Source: Pseudomonadota bacterium (lineage in GTDB: Bacteria; Pseudomonadota; Gammaproteobacteria; Xanthomonadales; Rhodanobacteraceae). From it: a stretch of 12,955 bases of DNA. Position numbers and translations under genes: made by a program. Shown here in pieces: positions 6,010 through 12,955 of this stretch (position 1 is the stretch's first letter; the number at the start of each line of letters is the position of its first letter). The stretch lies in assembly GCA_023412995.1 (NCBI GenBank), contig JAEZQS010000211.1, positions 1 through 12,955 on the forward strand, written 5' to 3'. The notes under the pieces are model-generated. The model was not told the DNA's origin and searched no databases. It worked only from the letters and a program-made list of their open reading frames with translations.

Positions 6010-7209
6010 GTGAACCCTCGCCTTTCGCGTTCCCCGCTGCGCCGCCGCCATCGCGGCCTCTCGCTGGTCGAGCTGATGGTCGGCCTCGCCATCGGTGCCC
6101 TGCTGACGATCGGCCTGATCCAGGTGTTCGCCGCCTCGCGCGCCACCTCGCAGATGCAGGAAGGCCTGTCGCGCGTGCAGGAAAACGGCCGCTTCGCCAC
6201 CCAGTACCTGCAGCGCCAGATGCGCATGGTCGGGTACATGGGATGCGGCGCCGATGTCGGCCGGGTGGCGCAGGCGAGCTTCGTCAACCACCTGGCGATG
6301 TTCGATGGCAGCGTGCCGGGCGGCAGCGCCTACCGCTTCCAGCGCCCGCTGGAAGGCTTCACCAACGGCTCGATGACGCTGCCAGCGGAGTTCACCGGCA
6401 TCACCGGCATGGTGACCAACAGCGACGTGCTGGTGCTGCGGGTGTTCAGCGAGGAAAGCGTGCCGGTGCTCAGCATCGCGCGCAGTGCCATGCAGCTCGA
6501 CGTCACGCTCACCGATGGCAGCGCCGACTTCCTGCCCCCGGACGGCTCGGCCGCGTTGTTCGCGCTGGAGAACTGCCGCTCGGCGGACGTTTTCGCCGGC
6601 ACGCTGGCGGCCGGCGTGGTGGGCGTGGCGGGCAACGCCTCGCCCAATGTCTACCTCGATCCGTCGGTCAGCTCCTGCGGCAACAGCGCCTGCCCGTGGG
6701 ACTTCCGCATTTCCAATGCCACGTTGAACTCGCGTCCGATCGTTGGCGGTCCGCCGCGCCTCAATGCCGAGATGCACCGCGCCGAATACCTCGCCGTGTT
6801 CGTGAAGAACGACAGCAACGGCGTTCCCGGCCTCTACGTGCGCCGCTTCGAGCGCGACAGCACGGCGCTGGCCGACGATCCCGAGCAGCTGGTGGACGGC
6901 GTCGAGAACATGCAGCTGCGCTACGGCTACGACACCAGCGCGTCGCCCGACGGCACCATCGACGAGTACCGCACCGCCGAGGAAGTGGTTGCCGGCGTCA
7001 CCGGCGACCAGGCGCTGGACGACGCCTGGCGGCGGGTCCTCAGCGTGCAGGTCGCGATGCTGATGCGTTCGCCCGAGCGTGCGGCGGTTAGCGGCGATGC
7101 GCGCACCTACGACCTGCTCGGCGTCACCCTCACGCCCGCCACCGACGGTTCCATGCGCCAGGTCTACGAGACCACGATCGCGCTGCGCAACCGCCTGTTC
7201 ACCATCTGA
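6010..7209 (+). CDS. pilW: Type IV pilus assembly protein PilW (minor pilin)
   Basis: Large minor pilin of the tip complex; 399 residues, long for the family. It starts at GTG (6010), with AGGA at 5997-6000 nine nt upstream and overlapping the pilV stop. The basic leader (residues 1-16) ends in RG, followed by LSLVELMVGLAIGALL; cleavage after Gly16 leaves Leu at +1 and Glu at +5 (residue 21). The family segment ENGRFATQYLQRQMRMVGYMGC follows the helix. A long globular region contains the Cys residues of ENCRSAD and SSCGNSACPWDF, and a conserved block near VDGVENMQLRYGYDT. Gaps of 11 nt (from pilV) and 8 nt (to pilX) indicate one transcript. Confidence 0.92.
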   Translation: MNPRLSRSPLRRRHRGLSLVELMVGLAIGALLTIGLIQVFAASRATSQMQEGLSRVQENGRFATQYLQRQMRMVGYMGCGADVGRVAQASFVNHLAMFDGSVPGGSAYRFQRPLEGFTNGSMTLPAEFTGITGMVTNSDVLVLRVFSEESVPVLSIARSAMQLDVTLTDGSADFLPPDGSAALFALENCRSADVFAGTLAAGVVGVAGNASPNVYLDPSVSSCGNSACPWDFRISNATLNSRPIVGGPPRLNAEMHRAEYLAVFVKNDSNGVPGLYVRRFERDSTALADDPEQLVDGVENMQLRYGYDTSASPDGTIDEYRTAEEVVAGVTGDQALDDAWRRVLSVQVAMLMRSPERAAVSGDARTYDLLGVTLTPATDGSMRQVYETTIALRNRLFTI

Positions 7210-7217
7210 GGCCCGCC

Positions 7218-7709
7218 ATGGTCCTGCCCCGGTCGCTTCCTTCCCGCCAGCACGGCGCGGTGCTGTTCATCGCACTGATCATGCTGCTGCTGCTCACCCT
7301 GCTGGGCGTGACCGCCATGCAGGTCACCCTGCTGCAGGAGCGCATGTCGGGCAACTTCCGCGCACAGCAGCAGGCATTCGAGCGCTCGGAGGGCCGCATG
7401 GCGGAAGGTCGCGACAAGGTCAGCGATCCGCTGTGGGCGTACGACAACATTCCTGACACCCCGGCGGCGCTGACTGCAACCAACGGCACGCCGTGGGACA
7501 GCTGGCTGGCGCAGTTCCCGCCGCAGCTCGAGTTCGAACAGCTGGTGCGCGCCTGTGGCGGCGCCTGCCCGGAACGCCGCGGCGGCATCATCGGCGACGA
7601 CCCCAACAAGAAGCCGCGCTTCTACGTCATCACCGGCCAGGAAAAGGATCCGGCCAGCGTGGACGAGAATGCCGCGTGGGCCACGGTACAGACGATCTAC
7701 GTATTCTGA
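7218..7709 (+). CDS. pilX: Type IV pilus assembly protein PilX (minor pilin)
   Basis: Minor pilin of the PilV-W-X-FimU-E tip complex; 163 residues. The leader ends QHG (residue 13), followed by AVLFIALIMLLLLTLLGV and then TAMQ...LLQERMSGNFRAQQQAF, the PilX N-terminal signature. There is no Glu at +5 (Ile there), which I recall as usual for PilX and its type II counterpart GspK. The FERSEGRMAEG stretch replaces the usual 'FxAAExAL' pattern. Two Cys residues (RACGGACP) lie in the C-terminal half. It starts at ATG 7218, 8 nt after the pilW stop; its Shine-Dalgarno (GAGG) overlaps that stop codon. pilY1 starts 29 nt after its end. Confidence 0.88.
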   Translation: MVLPRSLPSRQHGAVLFIALIMLLLLTLLGVTAMQVTLLQERMSGNFRAQQQAFERSEGRMAEGRDKVSDPLWAYDNIPDTPAALTATNGTPWDSWLAQFPPQLEFEQLVRACGGACPERRGGIIGDDPNKKPRFYVITGQEKDPASVDENAAWATVQTIYVF

Positions 7710-7725
7710 TTCCGCGTGGCGGAAC

Positions 7726-7730
7726 GGGAG
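7726..7730 (+). promoter_or_regulatory. Ribosome binding site of pilY1
   Basis: GGGAG lies 8 nt before the ATG at 7739. It fixes the pilY1 start there, although the same frame stays open upstream through the pilX region; the signal peptide begins immediately at this ATG. Confidence 0.75.
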
Positions 7731-7738
7731 AACCCGCA

Positions 7739-10700
7739 ATGAAGCGACTGAATTTCCAACTGGCATCCGCGTTGTGCGCGCTGTGCTTCCTGGCCGGGAT
7801 CACCCACCCGCTGCCCGTTGCCGCCCAGGCGTCCGCCGGCGGCATCGATGTCGCGCAGCAGCCGCTGTTCACCGCGACCGGCCAGCCGCCGCTCAACATG
7901 CTGGTGATGGGCAAGGACCACAAGATCTACTACGAAGCCTATAACGACGCCTCCGACCTCGACGGCGACGGTGCGCTCGATATCGGCTACAAGCCCGCCA
8001 GCATCGACTATTACGGCTACTTCAATTCCCACGTCTGCTACGTCTGGGATTCAAGCGACAACCGCTTCGAACCCTCGTCCGCGACGGCCAACAAGCAGTG
8101 CTCGGGCAAGTGGAGCGGTGACTTCCTCAACTATCTCACCACCTCGCGCATGGACGCCCTGCGCCGCGTCCTGTACGGCGGCTGGCGCCAGCAGGACACG
8201 ACCAGCGACACCACGCTGCAAGGCGCCTTTTTCCCGCAGGACGGCCACAGCTGGGGCAAGGAATACCAGAGCGTCGCGCGCGACGGCTACAACATCGCCA
8301 ACTACGCGCCGCTGTCGGCTCCGGACGCCGGCAAGTACCACCTGTTCGCCGTCACCACCGTGACGGGCAACGACGCCACCTTCCCCAACTACGTGGCGCC
8401 CATGTTCCGGGTGCTGAAGAACACCGACAAGCGGGTGTGGAACTGGCTCTCGATCGAGGGTCCGGTGGCCGGCAACAAGTGCTTCACGTCGAGCAACACG
8501 CGGGTGGACTGCACTTCTGCAGGAAGCAACACATGGGAAATCGTTCCGGCTTCGCAGTATGTCGGTCTGACGATCACCACCTGGAAGCGAACTTCCGGGA
8601 GCGGTAGTCCGTCCGACCGCAGCGGCATGGACAGCCTGTTCTCGACCAATGCCACTTCATCGAGGCTCTGTGGAAGCGGCCCCGTCGCCGTCATCGACAG
8701 GACCGGCACCAGCATCAATCCGTTCGCCGGGACCAATGGCTGCGGTCACGACAATTATCTCACCCAGTTTTCCGGACAAATATCGGTTCCATCTGGCGGC
8801 AGCTACCGATTCGGCATTGACGGCGATGACGCTGTCGATCTGCAGATCGACGGCAACAATGTCGCAGGCTGGTATGGCGGGCACGCCGTGGACAACAGCG
8901 CTTCTGCATTGATGTCGCATTCAGGCACGATAACGCTGACCGCCGGCACGCACACGATCCGTTTCCGGCACCAGGAGGCGAGCGGTGGCGAAGGCTGGGG
9001 CCTCTACCTCTACAAGGAGATCGGCGCGGTCACCCGAGACGACTACGCCGTGCGCGTCCAGTCGTGTCCGTCCGGTGGCGGCAACGCCGCGCTGCGCGAG
9101 GCGAGCTGCAAGGAATACCCCAACGGCAAATTCAAGCCGACCGGCATCCTGCACGATTACGGCGAAGGGCAGCGCATGTTCTTCGGCCTGATCACCGGCA
9201 CGCAGGCCAACAACGAGGAAGGTGGCGTCCTGCGCCGCAACGTCAGCGACTTCGGCGAGGAGATCAACGCCAACACGGGCCAGTTCAAGACCAACGTCAA
9301 GGGCATCGCGAACACGATCAGCGCGCTGCGGATGATCGGCGGTGGCTACAACAGCGGCACGAACAACCTCAACGCCGACAGCAACTGGAACTGGGCCAAC
9401 GGCACCGGCAACTGTCCATCGATCGGTTCCCGCGCCATCAACAACGGCGAGTGCCGGATGTGGGGCAATCCGCTGGCCGAGATGCTGTACGAAAGCCTGC
9501 GCTATTTCGCTGGCGCGGCGACGCCCACCACCCGGTTCTCCACTGGAGGCGCATCGCAGGGCACCGCCGAGGAAACCACCATGGGCCTGGCAGCCCCGGC
9601 CTGGAAGGATCCCTACGCGTCCGCGGAGGAAGGCGGTGGCGGCTTCCTGGAGTGTGCCAAGCCGTTCCAGACCGTCATCAGCGACATCAACCCGAGCTAC
9701 GACGGCGACCTTCCCGGCAGCGCCTTTCCCGGCGCGGTCACGAGCACGAACAACACGCCCTCCACCATCAGCAGCTTCAACGCCTCGGCGCAGGGCCAGC
9801 TGATCTGGAACGCGGAATTCGGTGCCGGGAGCAAGCAGGTATTCATCGGCGACGTGGGCGGCGTCACCGATGGCGCGCCGACGGCCAAGTCGGCCTCCAG
9901 CTTCGGCAACATCCGCGGCCTTTCGCCCGAGGAACCCACCAAGGGCGGCACCTACTATTCGGCCAGCGTGGCGCGGTACGGGCGCACGACCGACGTCAAT
10001 GCGGTGCCCGGACAGCAGAACCTCAGCACCTACTCGATCGCGCTGGCTTCGCCGCTTCCGCGCATCGAGTTCCCGGTGGGTGGCGGCAAGATCACGCTGC
10101 TGCCGTTCGCCAAGACCGCCAGCGGCACCTTCGGCGAAAGCGCGACCCGCAAGCCCACCAACACCATCGTCGACTTCTACGTCGAGCAGATCGTCAACCT
10201 GCCGGGCCAGCCGTTCGATGCCACCATCAACGGCGGCCGCCCGTATGCGGTGTTCCGCATCAACTACGAGGACGTCGAGCAGGGCAACGACCATGACATG
10301 GATGCGATCGTCCGCTACCTGATCAGTGCCAACGCGAACGGCACCGTCACGGTCACGCTCAACTCCGAGTACGCCGCCGGTAGCGCCAACCAGAACATGG
10401 GCTACGTCATGTCGGGCACCACCCACGATGGCGTCTACCTGGAAGTGCGCGACAGCGACTCGAACAACGATTCGTATTACGCGCTGAACACGCCCAATCC
10501 GCTGTTGCCCGGGGATTGCGCCGTCGGCTCGCCACCTGCCGCGTGTTCCCTGCGCCTGCCGCTCAACTCCACCCGCACCTTCACGCCGCGCGCCGGCAAC
10601 ACCACGGGCCCGCTGCAGCTCAACGACCCGCTGTGGTATGCCGCCAAGTACGGCGCGCCGACCGATACCAACGACACCGACAACAACGGCGTGCCGGACA

Positions 10701-12934
10701 ACTACTTCCTGGTGACGAACCCCGCCACCCTGCGCACGCAGCTCGACCAGGCCTTCACCGACATCATCGAGAACTCGCAGCCGACGGCGAGCGTGGCCAC
10801 CAGCACGCCGCGCTACGTCGCCAACGCGACCCTGGTGTACGAGGCCTCGTACAAGTCCGAGGACTGGTCGGGCGACCTCAAGGCGTTCGACTTGCGCTCC
10901 GATGCCACCTATACCGGCGTGCCGCCGGTGTGGAGCGCCAGCGAGCACCTGCCGGCACCCGGCAGCCGCGACGTCTTCACCGGCAAGCGCAACGGGGCGA
11001 ACTTCACTGGCGTCGAGTTTTCCAGCACGGGCCTCGATACCGCACTGAAGGCACGCGTGCAGGGCCCGCTCGATCCGGCCGTGTACGACACCGACGACCT
11101 GATCAACTGGCTGCTGGGCGACCAGAGCATGGAGCAGGGCGTGACCGGATGCACCGTCCCCAGCGACTGCCCGTACCGCAAGCGCGGCTCGAAGATCGGC
11201 GACATCCTCAACTCGACGCCGGCCGTCGTCGGCGTGTCGAGCTTCGGCTACGGCAGCATCCTCGGCACGGTGGCGCCGACGGCTGCCGCCGCCTATGCGG
11301 ATTTCGTGGAGGACAAGAAGGCGACGTACGGCGACGAATCGGAGAACCCGGTCATCTACGTCGGTTCGAACGACGGCATGCTGCACGCCATCGACGGGCG
11401 CGACGGCACCGGCGGCGGCGAGGAGCTGTTCGCCTACATCCCGAACGCCGTGCTCGACAACCTGCACGAGCTGGCGCTGCCGAGCTACACGCACCGCTAT
11501 TACGTCGATGGCTCGCCCACCGTGGGCGATGCCTACCTGGGCAGCTGGAAGACGGTCCTGCTCGGATCGGTCGGTGCCGGCGGCCGCGCCGTGTACGCGC
11601 TCGACATCACCGATCCGCGCAGCTTCGGCACCAGCGACGTGATGTGGGAGTTCAACAGCAGCGACGATGCCGACATGGGCCAGTTCGTCGGCCGTCCCTA
11701 CATGGGCCTGACCGAGGACGGCAACTGGGTCGCCGCGTTCGGCAACGGCTACAACAGTGCCTCGCAGAGCGCGATCCTGTTCATCCGCGACCTTTCGGAT
11801 GGCTCCGAGATCGCCAAGCTAGACACGAACGTGGGCTGCCCAAGCACCGAGGACACCTGCACGACCGGTCCGAACGGCCTGGCCTCCGCGGTGATCGTCG
11901 ACAACGACGGCAACGGTGCCGGCGACACCATCTACGCCGGCGATTACCTCGGCAACCTGTGGCGCTTCGAGTACGTCGGCGGCAGCTGGTCGATCGGCAA
12001 CGGCGGCGCGCCGATCTTCAAGGCGAGCGATCCGGATGGCACCCCGCAGTCCATCACCAGCGGCGTCTATACCGTGGCCAACCCGCTCGGCGGCACGATG
12101 GTGATCTTCGGCACCGGCCGCTACCTCAATACCGACGACGCCGACGAAACGCGCATCGGCGAAGGCACGCGCGCGTCGGTCGAGAGCGTGTACGGCATCT
12201 GGGACAGCCGCATGTGGGACAACGAGAACAACGTGTGGGTGGACAGCCAGCCGATCGCGGCGCGCGTGGGCAACGACTATGCCGACCTCGAACGCCAGTG
12301 GATCACCGGCTACACGCCGGTCTCGGCCGATGGCAGCGGCGGCTACCGCCAGGCGACGCGCAACCCGGTCGACTTCCGCACGCCCGATTTCCCGGCCGGC
12401 AAGATGGGCTGGTGGATCGACCTCGCCTGCACCGAGTGCGGCCTCAGCGGCGGCGCATCCGACCCGCTCGCCGGCGAGCGCATCACCGCCACCCCGCAGG
12501 GCATCCTCAGCGACGTGGTGTTCAACACCTTCCGTCCGGAAGGCGACACCTGCGAGCCCGGCAGCCAGAACGCGGTGCTGGTGTTCGATACCCTGACTGG
12601 CGCCGCCAGCTACATCCCGATTGCGCCGCCCGGCGGCTGGCCGTCCGGGCAGGAGCCGCCCAGTGGCGGGCTGCTCGGCACCGACACCGGCCGTGGGCCG
12701 CCCCCGGGTGAGCCGCCGATCGTGATCATCCGGCCGCCGGGCGATCCGATTCCTGCACTGTGCCCGGCAGATGATGAGGACTGCACGACGACGCCCCCCG
12801 AGCCGTGCGATGAGGACGACGAGGGTTGCGAACCGCCAATCACCACCTGCAGCTGGCGCTCGCCCAATGCGGCGGGCCGCCCGGCCGGCAAGCTGATCCC
12901 GTGCGGGCGCATTTCCTGGAAACAGTTGCGATGA
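7739..12934 (+). CDS. pilY1: Type IV pilus tip protein/adhesin PilY1, unusually large
   Basis: Secreted protein of the PilY1/PilC family, carried at the pilus tip by the minor pilins and acting in adhesion, surface sensing and extension/retraction control. It has 1731 residues; P. aeruginosa PilY1 has about 1160. Signal peptide: residues 1 to about 31 (MKRLN, hydrophobic core, AAQA). The N-terminal region starts NMLVMGKDHKIYYEAYNDASDLDGDG, a form seen in many proteobacterial PilY1 proteins, with a DxDxDGxxD loop at 73-81. A PA14-like insertion occupies about 259-426. Further on is DHDMDAIVRYL, then a second loop at 979-987. The C-terminal beta-propeller (Neisseria PilC type) starts near 1150 (SKIGDILNSTPAVVG), with YVGSNDGMLHAIDG and a calcium loop at 1388-1396 preceding AGDYLGNLWRF. 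The Pro-rich, acidic, Cys-spaced tail runs from about 1630. I see no DxSxS MIDAS motif. The last codons overlap the next gene. Confidence 0.95.
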   Translation: MKRLNFQLASALCALCFLAGITHPLPVAAQASAGGIDVAQQPLFTATGQPPLNMLVMGKDHKIYYEAYNDASDLDGDGALDIGYKPASIDYYGYFNSHVCYVWDSSDNRFEPSSATANKQCSGKWSGDFLNYLTTSRMDALRRVLYGGWRQQDTTSDTTLQGAFFPQDGHSWGKEYQSVARDGYNIANYAPLSAPDAGKYHLFAVTTVTGNDATFPNYVAPMFRVLKNTDKRVWNWLSIEGPVAGNKCFTSSNTRVDCTSAGSNTWEIVPASQYVGLTITTWKRTSGSGSPSDRSGMDSLFSTNATSSRLCGSGPVAVIDRTGTSINPFAGTNGCGHDNYLTQFSGQISVPSGGSYRFGIDGDDAVDLQIDGNNVAGWYGGHAVDNSASALMSHSGTITLTAGTHTIRFRHQEASGGEGWGLYLYKEIGAVTRDDYAVRVQSCPSGGGNAALREASCKEYPNGKFKPTGILHDYGEGQRMFFGLITGTQANNEEGGVLRRNVSDFGEEINANTGQFKTNVKGIANTISALRMIGGGYNSGTNNLNADSNWNWANGTGNCPSIGSRAINNGECRMWGNPLAEMLYESLRYFAGAATPTTRFSTGGASQGTAEETTMGLAAPAWKDPYASAEEGGGGFLECAKPFQTVISDINPSYDGDLPGSAFPGAVTSTNNTPSTISSFNASAQGQLIWNAEFGAGSKQVFIGDVGGVTDGAPTAKSASSFGNIRGLSPEEPTKGGTYYSASVARYGRTTDVNAVPGQQNLSTYSIALASPLPRIEFPVGGGKITLLPFAKTASGTFGESATRKPTNTIVDFYVEQIVNLPGQPFDATINGGRPYAVFRINYEDVEQGNDHDMDAIVRYLISANANGTVTVTLNSEYAAGSANQNMGYVMSGTTHDGVYLEVRDSDSNNDSYYALNTPNPLLPGDCAVGSPPAACSLRLPLNSTRTFTPRAGNTTGPLQLNDPLWYAAKYGAPTDTNDTDNNGVPDNYFLVTNPATLRTQLDQAFTDIIENSQPTASVATSTPRYVANATLVYEASYKSEDWSGDLKAFDLRSDATYTGVPPVWSASEHLPAPGSRDVFTGKRNGANFTGVEFSSTGLDTALKARVQGPLDPAVYDTDDLINWLLGDQSMEQGVTGCTVPSDCPYRKRGSKIGDILNSTPAVVGVSSFGYGSILGTVAPTAAAAYADFVEDKKATYGDESENPVIYVGSNDGMLHAIDGRDGTGGGEELFAYIPNAVLDNLHELALPSYTHRYYVDGSPTVGDAYLGSWKTVLLGSVGAGGRAVYALDITDPRSFGTSDVMWEFNSSDDADMGQFVGRPYMGLTEDGNWVAAFGNGYNSASQSAILFIRDLSDGSEIAKLDTNVGCPSTEDTCTTGPNGLASAVIVDNDGNGAGDTIYAGDYLGNLWRFEYVGGSWSIGNGGAPIFKASDPDGTPQSITSGVYTVANPLGGTMVIFGTGRYLNTDDADETRIGEGTRASVESVYGIWDSRMWDNENNVWVDSQPIAARVGNDYADLERQWITGYTPVSADGSGGYRQATRNPVDFRTPDFPAGKMGWWIDLACTECGLSGGASDPLAGERITATPQGILSDVVFNTFRPEGDTCEPGSQNAVLVFDTLTGAASYIPIAPPGGWPSGQEPPSGGLLGTDTGRGPPPGEPPIVIIRPPGDPIPALCPADDEDCTTTPPEPCDEDDEGCEPPITTCSWRSPNAAGRPAGKLIPCGRISWKQLR
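8513..9016 (+). other. PA14-like domain inserted in PilY1, lower GC
   Basis: Codes for about residues 259-426 of PilY1. The segment begins near QYVGLTITTWKR and contains FSGQISVPSGGSYRFGIDGD, then DAVDLQIDGNNV and TLTAGTHTIRFRHQEASGG, ending GWGLYLYK. That order (beta strand, 'YxFxxxxDDxxxLxIDG', 'LxAGxHxIRxxxxxxxG', 'xLxW/Y') is characteristic of the PA14 carbohydrate-binding fold. A hand count of 8521-8940 gives 247 G+C in 420 (59%), against 70-72% in two sample lines elsewhere in the gene (9841-9900, 11521-11580). The segment also uses AT-ending codons that are rare nearby. It is likely an acquired or exchanged module; ligand binding is not shown. Confidence 0.65.
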
Positions 12935-12955
12935 CGACGGCGCTGGCCTCCCGCC
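12931..12955 (+). CDS. Start of the next pilus gene, probably pilE, cut by the window end
   Basis: An ATG at 12931 overlaps the pilY1 stop by four bases (ATGA), the usual sign of translational coupling. Eight codons are visible (MTTALASR), a plausible basic leader start for a prepilin. In related operons the gene after pilY1 is pilE (sometimes after pilY2), so a PilE minor pilin is the likely product; too little is visible to confirm it. Confidence 0.5.

Noticed and set aside
7493..7738. Upstream extension of the pilY1 frame into pilX
   Set aside because: It overlaps pilX in another frame and is Arg-rich; the ribosome site and signal peptide place the start at 7739.
8921..11494. An 857-codon open frame on the - strand inside pilY1
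   Set aside because: Same high-GC antisense effect; the translation is Val/Ala/Arg/Gly-rich with no recognisable domain, while the + strand is clearly PilY1.

Overview
The window is a GC-rich (roughly two thirds G+C by eye) chromosomal segment. Gene order, REP type and protein sequences suggest a gammaproteobacterium of the Xanthomonadaceae/Lysobacteraceae (Lysobacter, Luteimonas, Pseudoxanthomonas or a relative). This is inferred from recognised families; no database search was run. All host genes read on the + strand.

Layout: (1) 2-2086, the 3' three quarters of ileS (isoleucyl-tRNA synthetase), cut by the window edge. (2) 2087-3272, an unusually long ileS-lspA gap. It holds a single gene on the - strand, a REP-associated tyrosine transposase (RAYT, 2405-2893), between two arrays of short GTGGGAG-headed palindromes (2121-2415 and 2979-3188; 13 units in all). 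(3) 3273-4742, lspA (lipoprotein signal peptidase) and ispH (last step of the MEP isoprenoid pathway). (4) 4879 to the window end, the minor-pilin operon of a type IVa pilus: a fimU/fimT-like GspH-family pilin, pilV, pilW, pilX, a very large pilY1 (1731 codons), and the first eight codons of the next gene, probably pilE, overlapping the pilY1 stop by 4 bp.

The neighbourhood (ileS, lspA, ispH next to the minor pilins and pilY1) matches the one known in Pseudomonas aeruginosa, but fkpB and pilY2 are absent here. The pilus genes should work as one unit: the small pilins form the priming/tip complex in the inner membrane, and that complex carries PilY1, a secreted tip protein with a C-terminal beta-propeller. 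The housekeeping genes are ordinary.

The parts that deserve attention are the RAYT/REP island, and PilY1. In the island, a three-palindrome cassette is repeated and lies in opposite orientation on the two sides of the transposase, whose stop codon lies inside a REP. PilY1 carries a lower-GC PA14-like insertion, three DxDx(D/N) calcium-type loops, no recognisable MIDAS motif, and a proline-rich, acidic, cysteine-spaced C-terminal tail. I found no wholly new system, CRISPR array, prophage or RNA gene.
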